A DNA stretch of 64,000 nt from Dillenia suffruticosa (Eukaryota > Streptophyta > Magnoliopsida > Dilleniales > Dilleniaceae), in NCBI GenBank assembly GCA_033439265.1, contig JAVTVX010000019.1:7447501-7511500 (forward strand), given 5' to 3'. Every line of letters starts with the position of its first letter. Position 1 is the stretch's first letter. Both the position numbers and the translations under genes were made by a program. Shown piece by piece: positions 22,278 through 33,100 of this stretch. The notes under the pieces are model-generated. The model was given only the letters and a program-made list of their open reading frames with translations. It ran no database searches and had not been told where the DNA came from.

Positions 22278-24337
22278 TTGATAATTGTAATCAACAATAT
22301 TCTCACTCTATAAATAATGGGGAATTTTATAAATTGAATAAAGCTGAATAATTATTATTTCAAAAACAAAAGAGACTAAGTGCCCATTTGACAGAGTTTT
22401 TTTTTTTTTTTTTTTTTTTTATCTTCTCCTTTTAAGGAGAAGTAAAAATTGATTCATTTAAAAAAAAAGTTTAAAATTGTTTGGATTTTTTACTTTTGAA
22501 ATAAAGTAGTTAACTTCTTTTTTACTTTTCACTTTGAAGTAAAATTAAAAATTAAAAATTAATAAGTATATTTAAAATTTTGTATCATTTAAATGATAAT
22601 ATTAATTGAATAAAACTAATTATATCAGGATATAAATAAAACAAAAAAAGATAAATTTCCGGAAAAGCTGAAAGATTAAAAAAATGAGAAGAAAAAGCTC
22701 CTCTTAGGAGATTTTTCTTAAAAGCTACTTTTTAAATTTTTTTCATGAAAAAAAAACTCTTTTTTATGAACTTTTAAAAAATTTCGTTTGATAGGATTTT
22801 TTTTTTATAAGAAGAATAGAAACTGAAAAAAAACCTACCAAATGGGTACTAAGAGTTTTATTAAATTCTACTTCTGAAATTGATATATATCTAATAACTT
22901 TTTAGTTTAGTGTCTATCTATTTTTGAAAAATTTTCCAGTTCTAAAATGATGGAAAGTGCAAGCAAACAATTTTCTTATATTATCACAAATTGTTAAATA
23001 AATTTTAGCAACTATTGTCTTAACTGTGATAATTGAACAAGCATTTCGTATGAAAGGGAACAATTTAGATGAGACGATCATATATGACTCCCGAATCGCT
23101 TGAGGCACAAATCTGTTTGAATGATTGGGGTAGAACAAAATGTAGACAACAAGAGATAATTAAGAAGAATAATGAAAATTTATGCGATATTACAACAAAA
23201 GGCACATCAACCGCAACCTCCGATAATATTTCAGATTAAATTAAGATAAGAGAGTTACAAATTCAAATGGTAAGTGAACTATGAAGGTTTTAATTCCTTT
23301 AAACCTCAAAAGAATACGTAGAAAACTTAATTTATATAAATTAAATTCAAGCTCTTTTTTTATTTTTCCTTTTTTTAATTGTAAAATCAAAGAATTAAAT
23401 ATGTGATATATTGTAATTAAAAGAATGATAATATATATTTTTGTTTGGTAATGGGAATTTGTTGACCAAATATGTTTCGATAAGGATGTTTTTATGGTAG
23501 ATATTTGATTTAAAGAGTTATATAGAACAAATAAATGACCTAAACTTGATAATTTTACTCAACAATATTCTCAATCTATAAATAATGAGGAATTTTTTAA
23601 AATGAGAAAAACTGAACAACTAATATTTCAAAGACAAAAGAGACCAAGAGCTTTATTAATTCTACTTCTGAAATTGATATATATCTAACAACTTTTTAGT
23701 TTAGTGTCTACCTATCTTTAAAAAATTTTCTTGTTCTAAAATGATAAAAAGAGCATGCAAATAATTTTCCTATATTATAATAAATTACTAAATAAATTTT
23801 AGCATGTCTTAACTGTGATAATTGAACAAACATTTAGTATGAGAGGGAATATTTTTGATGAGACAATCATGTAGGACTCCCGAATCACTTGAAGCATAAA
23901 TTTGTTTGGATGATTGAAGTAGAACAGAACTTAGACAATAAGAGATAATTAAGAAGAATAATGAAAATTTATACGATATTACAATAGAAAACATATCAAC
24001 CGCTACCTCTGACAATATTTCAGATTAAATTAAGATAAGAGAATCATAAATTCAAATGATAAGTGAACTACGAGGGTTTTAATTCCTTTAAACCCCAAAA
24101 GAATACGTAGAAAACTTAATTTATATAAATTAAGTTCAAACTCTTTTCTTTATTTTTTTCTCTTTTCTAATTGTAAAAACAAAAAATTAAATATATGATA
24201 TATTGTAATTATAAGAATGATAATATATATTTTTGTTTAATAATGTGAATTTATTGACCAAATATGTTTCGATTAGGATGTTTTTATGGTAGATATTTGA
24301 TTTAAAATGTTACATAGAACAAAAAAATGACCTAAAC
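22278..24337 (+). repeat. tandem duplication of the hAT 3' coding region
   Basis: Unit A is 22278-23545 (1268 bp) and unit B is 23546-24337 (792 bp). They align from ttgataattntantcaacaa to aatgacctaaac and share the dimerisation region. The length difference is the 465-bp MITE present only in unit A. Divergence between the units is moderate, so the duplication is old, but the MITE came after it. Confidence 0.85.
22374..22850. mobile_element. MITE with paralogous empty site
   Basis: About 465 bp (22380-22844) with termini tgcccatttgacagagtttt and, on the reverse strand of the right end, acccatttggtaggtttttt. It is flanked by actaag on both sides (22374-22379 and about 22845-22850). The interior is AT-rich with a T-run of 24 bases and no ORF. 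The unduplicated target survives in unit B of the surrounding duplication (agagaccaagagctttatt near 23640). Terminal sequence of the CCCATTTGG type is common in hAT-like MITEs, but the 6-bp duplication leaves the superfamily open. Confidence 0.78.
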
Positions 24338-24674
24338 CAAAAGTCTACATACAAAACTTAAGTTTAAGCAAAATTTATATACAAGACAACTTAAGTTAAC
24401 ATAAGTCAACCGGATTAATAAGTAAAAAAACAAAACAGTCAAGTCAACCTATTAAAGGGATGAGAGAATTAAAAATAAAGAATTTAAATTTCAGTTCCAA
24501 ATAGTTCAAATTGGAACCAAATCGAAGTTGTAGGTAAGCGGTTCGGTTCCTGGAATCGGAACCGAACCATAAGGAACCAAAATTGAAGCCATCAATAAGC
24601 GGTTTGATTCCAGTTCTAGTAGATGATGAATTGGAACCGGTGGTTTCGAAACCGTGGTCACCCCTACTTGACAC

Positions 24675-26150
24675 CATAGCATTGTTAAGTTCTGTCAATG
24701 CTATGCTATGACAAAATTAGTGAAAGGTATGACAAAATTAGTGAAAGGTATTCACTCATGATGGAACTAATTATAGGATATGTGCAACAACACTACCACT
24801 TAGAATTTACTAAATAGGTATAAAATTAGGATTTTGTTTAATAACTCTTGAGGTGCCACAAAAGTGATGAAAAATGTAAGCCACACGGGATGTAAACAAT
24901 TTTTTACAATTAGAGAAAGGAGAGTAGCTAAAGCTTGAATATGATCGAAGAGTTAACAATTATATTGCCCTTGTATAGAAGCTAAGTAATCACACCCTTG
25001 GTGGTTGACCTTCATTTAATACTAGTTCTCTCTATTATTCTAAAGTAGAGATGAGTTTACCAAGGCTGCTCTTTTATGTCATTCTTAAAAGTGGATTGAT
25101 AAAGAGCTGATAAAAATTTGGCCCACTATCCTATAACTAAGGACAACTCGTTTATAGGAAGGCTTGAGAAAAAATCGGATTAGTAAATGATAAAAGCCTT
25201 TTAATGCTTTATGATTGTAGTAATGAAGATTCATCTTCGCTTAGAAAAATTAAGGGGATATCTATATAGTTTTTTGAGTCTCCCTCTCTAGTTGTGTTGT
25301 TTATATGTTCCCTGTATGTGATAAGTTGCGCCTTAAGATGTGGACCATCTCTATTACCCAATCCATGGTGAAAAACTTCACCATGAACCATTACAGACTT
25401 TTACACATGTTTCGCTCTCTCTATAGCTTTGTCCCTCTCTCTTTTTATCTCTTACTCTCTTCTCTCTCTAACGCTTACTATTGCTATCTTTTTCTCATTC
25501 TCATTCTTTCCCTTTTGTCTTCTCTTTCAAACTCACTTTGTCTTTCTCTCAATGTCTTTCGTCAGAGACAACTCCTAAAGGCAAACAATGATTAATTGAG
25601 GGAAAAATATTTGGGTATCGAGAGTAAAATGTGAACAGTGGTAGAACAATTAACATTGTCGAGGAGGCTAGATAAATGTGATTGTAAAAGTTTGGTGTGC
25701 TACTTGATTATTAATATAAAACGAGAGTAGATCAACATCAAGATTTTATTTCCAACTTCAAAGGTTGATTTTTTTTAGATCAAACTTAAGGTCTACAAAG
25801 GATCAAGAAAGGATTTGAAGGCACAATAATGGACACCGCACTATGATGCTACTCCTTTTGTGAGAAGGCGATGTGGTGCCTCAGCAAAGAAAGGAACAAG
25901 ATTTGTATTTAATTTGCTATTTTCTTTTTGTTGGTCTCTAAGGTTTTAAGAACTCTAGTCAATGTTGTAATAGGACTTTTTATTTATTTCTTATGGTACA
26001 TGGCCCAAATTGTATAGGGGCCTAGAGGTCAATCACGCTTGTAGCCTATCGATAGACCCTCATTGGTATACGTTGAGCACATCTCTCAATGGTCAATTCC
26101 TAGACCCCCTCAGTGTTCGGTGCAAATTGTTCCGTCAAGTACCATGATAT
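24675..26150. other. old repeat-like intergenic DNA
   Basis: No gene is recognised. A short tandem duplication (gacaaaattagtgaaaggta, two units near 24712-24752) and a long pyrimidine-rich stretch at 25400-25560 are visible. Confidence 0.35.
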
Positions 26151-26154
26151 TTGC

Positions 26155-26695
26155 TCTCCCTAAAAAGACGGAGAAAATTCTACGTAAATAGGAAGGAAAT
26201 CTACATCTATACCTTCTGAGAGAAAGAATCTTAGTGTCAATTTAGATTTTTCAAAACCGATAAAATCTATAATTTTTGAGAGTCCTACGATATGATTGCC
26301 CGAAGATTTTGAGACTTTCTCATAAAGAAATTAGATTTTTATCACCCCGCTTACACACGGCTTTTATACCTAAAATCTATATAAGTTCCAATATGCCTAC
26401 TGCCCAGGTAAGTCCTCTTGACCCATGCAGAGCAAACAAATATACAGAGTCTCCTCGCTCTCTTTGGCTATCTATTTCCCTTCTTTTGAAAATTGCTTTC
26501 TAACTTGAGTGTCGGAACTTTTTCTGTCGGAGTACCCTCTGGTGGTTTTTTGTAGGTTTCATCGTTCGAGATCACCACATGACCATAGCATTCCGTTCAA
26601 GTTAGTAAATCCATTATCTGTGGAGTCAGACCCACTTTCAATAATTTTCTTATTTTCTTGTTTGACTTGTATTAAGATCATTTACCCTTTTTAGA
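26155..26695 (+). mobile_element. possible Ty3/gypsy LTR relic
   Basis: The segment cttgagtgtcggaacttttt followed by ctgtcggagtaccctctggt, then gttttttgtaggt and gatcaccacatgacc, resembles the R/U5 part of plant Ty3/gypsy LTRs, where 'acttgagcgtcggag...gttttgcaggt' is recurrent. No partner LTR, primer-binding site or target duplication was found, so it would be a solo or truncated LTR. The assignment rests on remembered motif similarity only. Confidence 0.4.
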
Positions 26696-29455
26696 TGGTT
26701 TGCTTAAAAGTAAATATATCATTTTTCTTAATCCTAGAAGAGTTGGATTAGGCTTGAACATTTAGTTTTTATTTTGTGTTGAACTATTAGGTTATGTAAA
26801 CTATCTTACGGCTATTGTAATATACAGTTTCAAGTTTTTTGATTAATAATATACTTTTGAGTTTTTTTTTTCTCAATTTTAAACTAGGTTTTTTGATTAA
26901 TAATATACACAATTTTAAATATATTTGTCTACATATATATAATATTACATTTTTCTATTTTACAATTTATTTGGTTTGGTTCTCTTAATTTTAAAATTTT
27001 TTTGGCTTCAATACTCTTTTTGGTGATAAGGCTAGACTTGTTATAGTTATAAATGGTATAACTTTAAATGATTTACACAAGTACTAATAAATCTCTTTTA
27101 TATAGGATATCTTGTTATATCGATATAACTCATCCTAGATTTACATTGTCTTTTTAATTATAAATTAACTATAAATTTGACAATATTGATTGATCACAAA
27201 ATTAATTAAAATTTTCTCTTTTTGATTTTGGAAACTTCATAAGGAAGATCTTTTTCTTGCCTTTCCTTGGTTTTACCTCCATAAACTAACTTTCACCTTC
27301 TATTTTTGAGTGCCTAACTTTTATTTTTTTATTTTTTTTATTATACAAAATTTTGAATATGAGATATCCAGATTGGAAAAAATAGTTGTAATCACTAGTT
27401 TGTCCCATGCCTAACTTTTACTTATATTTTTGTAACTAAAATACATCTTTCTCTCACACAGACAAAGTTTAATGTGCAAGGTTGGTTGCAATGTGTGGTG
27501 ACGATTAAGGGAGTATAAGTGATCTAGATATGTAATAAGAAAAGATTACGAAACGGATATTGCAAAATAGTCTAATAGAAGATTTAAGAGTGGTTTAAAA
27601 AATTTCTAAACAAAAGGGTAATATTGACAATTACATGCACGGCGTGGACCAAACAAACATACACACAAACAAAAGAAGATTTAAACAAGGTGTAAACAAT
27701 GTGATTGAAAGTTAATTAAGCACAAGACAAAAAGGTGGTAAGTTTAGTTTTATGGTTTCTACCATACAACCAATTTTCTTTTATTTACTTTTTAGTATTA
27801 CACAATTTTTCATTTTGTTTGATTAACTTATCTTGTTGTGTATTATTGGTTCAAGGATATTTTTTTTATTAAATTAGCAAAAGATATAAAATCTATTGAT
27901 AATTAGTGCAATGGAGTTTCCACCGGGCAATAGGCTTCCACACTGAATATATATAAATATATATATGAACTATTAGTATATAAAAATTACATTTAATTTG
28001 ATTAAATTTGTTACGAGAGAAATTGATTCTTAAAGAGTAAATTCTTTAGACCTTAAATTCAAAATTTTACATAAAAAACTATCAATACTATTTAACCAAA
28101 CATCGATAACTTCCGCACTCCTGTGTTTCGTTTAATTTGCCACTCCCTCGATAGCCCATATACTCCGTATTTGAAGCCAATAAGACATTGAAATTGCACA
28201 TCTAGATGACTTTGCTTTAAACCAAAAGCAAGATTTAACCTTGAAACTGTCACAAAACACTTTTCATTGAATGTGTCTTCGAAGATACAACCATTTCTCT
28301 GTAGTTAGATGGATCATATTATTGTGAAAATAATACATATTTTTTTAATTAAAAATTTCGAATCTGAGTCTTGAAAATAATAAAAAAGAATTTAAAAAAA
28401 TCAATTTCTAAAATAAATTTTATAATATTTGAAATGAATTAATTAAGTAAAATTTGGATATAAATAATGAAAATAAAAAAAGAAATAAAAGAAAATAACG
28501 CATACCCATGCCTACTCTGCAATTTTTTTTTTTTTTTAGTTACTTCTAACCGACAATAGTACTTTCCACTTTTGTAGCATCTCTCACAATGCCACGAAGT
28601 GAAGATTCACTCCTCCCACCATTTCATATATAGTCCATCCAAATTGGGCACGTTTTCATGCAGGCGAGAAATAAATGATCAATTAATTCTTTTGCATCGT
28701 CGTATAAAGGATATACCTTTTCAGGAATTTCTATTCCTTGTCTTAGTTAATTTAAGTAAAATTTAATTTAGAGTTTTCAATGCAAAAAATATCATAATTT
28801 GTGAAAGTCGAAAATAGATTTAATTAAAATTTATTTTAGAAATCATCATTATTTTAGTCCCATTTTCAAAAAATTTGACCCATACTTACGAAATTCTGTA
28901 TTTCTTGTAATTTTTTGTTAATTGAAAAATACTATAAATAATATAATAAAATAAAAATAATTCAATTAAATTAAGACAAGTTAAAATTTCTTAAAAAAAT
29001 CTTAATGATTTCCTAAAATTTCATATTCTTGTAAATACTGCACCAATCTTGCCTAGCAAATAACAAGAAGCTTTTTTATCAATCACAAAATCTTTTTCCC
29101 ACAAACTTCTAGCAAGTAATCTCACCTACCATTTTTATCTTTACACCCCAAAATTGAGAATCGATCAAACATATCTTTTAAATGATATAATGTTTCAAAT
29201 TGCGATTTTCGTCTAATTGCCTCACCTAAATCAATAGACAGATCACCTAATAAAAAATATATTAAATTTTTTAAAATAAGATTTAAGTTTAAATCTTAAT
29301 AATAAAAAAAATTATATTCGAAGTGTTTTTTTTTTTTTTAAATCAGACGGTAATTTGAATCAATTAGCCGTAACGTGTAGCTCCAGAGACAAGTGGATCT
29401 AAAATATTAAAAAAAAAATATCACCTCACTGAGTGGACTCCTCCCACATACAATG
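26696..29455. other. AT-rich intergenic DNA upstream of the kinase gene
   Basis: No coding region or element terminus was recognised across about 2.7 kb. The last part would hold the distal promoter of the kinase gene. Confidence 0.4.

Positions 29456-29459
<4 letters not shown>

Positions 29460-29497
<38 letters not shown>
29460..29497 (+). repeat. (CT)n microsatellite in kinase promoter region
   Basis: About 38 bp of uninterrupted CT, roughly 550 bp upstream of the predicted start codon. CT/GA tracts are frequent in plant core promoters and 5' leaders; a regulatory role here is inference. Confidence 0.85.
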
Positions 29498-29500
<3 letters not shown>

Positions 29501-30017
29501 GTTACGGAATAATAAAAAGTCGGTCGTACGTAGACCTGTGGGGCTGTTTGGTCAACTTCCACCGCTCACTTGTGACTTGTTTCTCTCTCCCATCAGTCCT
29601 CTACTTAAGCATAGGAAAAAATGATTATCATCAAAGGTCATTTTTTCTTAAACACTAATAAATCAATTCCGTTATTTTATTTTAAAGCTCCACAAGCTTT
29701 CTTTCTAGATCTAACTATGGTGTTTGGTCAGAGGCATTTCTAATATTTCCATTTTGGAATTTCTAATTTCCTGGAATTCAACTGAAATCCCAATGATTTT
29801 GATTTTGCCCATTGGATTTGAATTCAGTTTCCATTTTCGGTAGGTCATTCAGTTCATTCACATGGCCTTGGGCTCTCCAAGATCACAAGAAAAGAGAATC
29901 GTTCGGAATTGGAGGATTTGTCATTTCGTCCTTTCCTTCAAATCCAAACTCTAGGGGTTTTTTTTTTGGGAAAATTTTACCGGTCAGTCTTTATTATATG
30001 GGGTGAAGTGAGCGGAG

Positions 30018-30193
30018 ATGGTTGTGCTGCAGAGGAGGAGGAATTCGCGGAAATGGAAGAGACCAGAGAAGATGGAGGAGCAGGGCCTTCGAATTCGAAT
30101 TCAAATTCGACGACGACGGCGACATCGTGGCCTTCGGAATTCGTTGACAAGTTTGGATCTGTTTCTTTGGGTTCCCAACAAGATGAGGGATTG
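30018..30193 (+). promoter_or_regulatory. upstream ORF overlapping the kinase start codon
   Basis: An ATG at 30018-30020 lies 35 bp before the main ATG in another frame. It opens an Arg-rich frame (MVVLQRRRNSRKWKRPEKME...) that runs through and past the main start. An overlapping upstream ORF of this kind would reduce initiation at the main ATG if it lies within the transcript. The transcript start is unknown. Confidence 0.45.
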
Positions 30194-33100
30194 AGTAATA
30201 ACAACAATAGCAGAAAGTCATCGAAAATCAACAGCGTTGCCAATCACAATAATCATCAACATGAGTTGTCTGCATCGCAGACTCTTTGGTCTACCGGAAT
30301 GCTTTCCGAGCCTATTCCCAATGGCTTCTATTCTGTCATTCCGGTGAGTTGATCCTTTTTTTTTTCTGTATTTTTTATCCAGCATTGTTATTTGCTTGAG
30401 ATTTCTTATTTGGATCAAAACCCAGTATTTTGACCTAGCCCTAGTGACTCATAGTCCCAAGTCGTTGTTTACGATGTGACTTGAACTGGGTCTTCCTGAT
30501 TTAGGGTCTTCATTAATCCGGACACCCTTTCGCTGGTTAAATTCATTGTTTGAACTAGCCCACTGATGTTACCTGTGATAATCATATCATAGTCCTCCAA
30601 TGTTTCTTCGCAAATCCTCCTGCAGTGTAAGGTGAGAAGAAAACTGTTAGGTTAACAGGTAGTTTACAAAATAATAATAATAATAAAAAAAAGACAGATG
30701 GAAGATGATTACTAATATCCCAAAAAGCCCCATTTAATTCAGCTTTGGGGAGATATTTTCTCTCTGTCATATGCTGCAATTCTTATTCTATTGAGGAACC
30801 CATACGAAAATAGACAACTGATCTTTGAACAAGCCCCATACTTTGATTTATATATGTTAATAACTGGACATCTTGCTAGCATGCCAAAAGTTCTAACTCG
30901 CCATTCTCAGAACAGCTAGTAGACTTTGATGTCTAGTTATCAAAATTTAAAAGAGGATTAGCCACCAGTTCTTGAGATTGCCTACATAACAGAAAAAGGG
31001 TGAAAATATGAGCCATCGTATTGTTACTTCATTTGCTGTTGCACTCGAGTGTTGTGAGCAGGTTCTCACCATTACTTACATTTATTGGGTGATCGCCAAA
31101 ACTGTGGACAATAAGTTTTGTGCATGATTGGTATGAGCCTCTGCACAGTAAGATAGCAAAGGTTTTTATAGTGGTTCCTCTAGCCATTTTTGGGGTGTGT
31201 GTGAAGGGGGCACAATTGGAGGATTTATGATGAGTATTGAGAATCTCTTAGCTAGTTTGTAAATAGCTTGTTGAAAAGCCTTTGCTTTTGGTTTCCTCCA
31301 AGTCTTTTTCATTCTTTGAAGAAAATGCTGACTTCACTGGTACTCTTTCTGTTTGGCTGCACCGACTTTTGGTGCCTTTGTTATTCAATAATATATTTCC
31401 TTTTCCTGTCAAAAAGAGAAAAAGAAAAAATGAAGCATCACATTATTGCTACTAGGTAATGAAACAAGTGAACCTATTATTTTTCAGTACAACTGCTCAT
31501 ACTTGGTCCAATCATAACCGTCATTTTTTGCCCCTTAAGATAGGAATTTTAGAAATCTTTACTATTTCCATCATTCAGACAAATAATTCAGCTTCGTTGA
31601 AGTACTCTACTTCCTGCACATTTTTGAGGAATATTTCTCTGAAGCGCTTTGGAAAGCATAAAATTCTGACTATTAATAACATAGTCCCTCTTTAAATTTC
31701 CAAAGTAATGTAAACAATTGCAGAATTGGCTTACTGTGAAGCTTGGAAGGTTATTACCAAAGGATCTTGATGAAGTACAATCTGAAAGAAAAGGATTTCT
31801 GGTGGTGGATAGATGGCCTGGCCAGCAGTTGTTCTTATGTTATGAGTAGACTAAGGTGTTACACAAGCTTTTACATTCTAGTTGGCATATTTCATGTTGC
31901 TCATGGTATTTTGAGGTATGGGATTGAAGATGTGTTCGCCAGTGTACACTTAAGAGGAAGATGATTCTTTAATTCTGGGGATATTTTTAGTTGATTGGGC
32001 CCTGTTGTAATAGTCTCTAGGGTGACTACTAACTGATTTTCTTGTCCTTGCACTGCTTTTTGTTTCCAACTTCAAGTAATAACTTGTGGTTATTTGTTGT
32101 GTATCTCAAAACACGACTACTTTGATAATGATCTTTGGCGTTGCCATGGTTTGTAACTCAAATTTTATGAAGCAACCATTCACTTCAAAAGTTCAAGTTT
32201 CGGGGGGTGGTGTTTATATTGTTTTTTATAACAACACACTCCCACACACATGGACCCATCACTACTAAGGGGGTCCCATCACGTAGAACATTAAATGGGG
32301 ATAAACTGAGTTTGGTTGGATTTGAATTCGAATTTTGATACCATTTTAGATTTTATGAAATAAACATCTACACCAAAAGAAACATTAAATGCTTGCTAAA
32401 GATGCGTATATTGGGTTGCTGGTTTGGAGGGATATGAAGTGTTTTACAAGTAAGAGGATGATTGTTGGTTTGATGTCTTTAGCTATTTTTTGGTTGGTTT
32501 GGATGGGAGAGGAGTACGAGGATCTGTGAGGGGATTGAATGTAAAGGTCCCTTTCTAGCTTCATGGATCTTTGAACTTGTAATTAGTCATTTTGCATCAA
32601 CTTCATTGATGCTTTGTTTCTTATCATAAAAAATAAATGCTCACATGCTATATATTTAGCCTAAGGTACAAGTTATTTGGCTTACTTTATTTTATTTTTA
32701 TATAGAATTTTTACTTTTCAAGGTTATTTTCATTTCAAGAATCTAAGCTTTTATAGCATGCTCCTTTCTTTTTATAATTATGCTGACACTTTCTTTTGAT
32801 TTCAACTCTTTTCCAAGTTGTCCAATCCCATTACATTTTCACTGGACTTTCAGTATCTGCATCTAGCAATGCCATTATCAGTTTCTTCATGAGCATAATC
32901 ATGCACTATTATATCTATCCATAATTCCCTGTTTGGAGCCGTTGTGCAACTTTGCTTTTGTTCTTTTGGATATAGAAAACACTTTTCCCTGCTGTCTTAC
33001 GTTATTGGTAGAAGTGCTACTGAAGGACATTAAAGTGACTTGGTGTTAAAGACAAGAAAGAATTTACAGAACTCAAGACACTTATTGCATTATATTAATG

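Larger units (their letters stand above)
20780..24010 (+). pseudogene. hAT (BED-type, RICESLEEPER-like) transposase relic
   Basis: Fragments in transposase order: the BED finger region (about 20830-20975, ending GIFKNHLNNKHPTEV); MKELYKMIAIKYLSFSFGEK (about 21056-21115); a central part near 21350-21560 with NIYKIISSILQEYYLVNKIF, SIGFDN and LNLCV; NGKSLKMFQYF (about 21660-21690); the segment FNDVTYTLSRVYYP...KIKWCNHFYEISGIYL (21930-22120); and the C-terminal dimerisation (hATC) region around 22920-23140, with a second copy at 23705-23930. The stops and frameshifts are too many for any protein to be made. hAT transposases cut and paste via an RNase-H-like fold and dimerise through the C-terminal domain. 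The insertions and the duplicated C-terminus are described separately. Confidence 0.8.
19164..24674 (+). mobile_element. hAT transposon, 5.5 kb, decayed, with 8-bp target duplication
   Basis: The element occupies 19172-24666, flanked by a perfect 8-bp duplication cttgacac (19164-19171 and 24667-24674). The termini are tcgggtgacgggggttcgg on the left and, on the reverse strand of the right end, taggggtgaccacggtttcg. The subterminal 150-200 bp on both sides are rich in ggttcggttc/gaaccgaacc. The interior carries relics of a BED-finger hAT transposase (RICESLEEPER/Ac type). Later insertions are a CACTA copy (19975-20729), a SINE (21747-21830) and a MITE (22380-22844). The interior also contains a tandem duplication (22278-24337). 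The 8-bp duplication and TIR class are characteristic of hAT. Confidence 0.88.

Noticed and set aside
22914-23138. Minus-strand open frame
   Set aside because: Shadow of the hAT dimerisation-domain relic on the plus strand; the duplicate at 23809-24015 is the same artefact.
29909-30052. Longer N-terminus for the kinase starting upstream (MEDLSFRPF... in frame with the kinase start)
   Set aside because: It would need a non-ATG (TTG) start and the upstream part has no conserved character; the in-frame ATG at 30053 is preferred.
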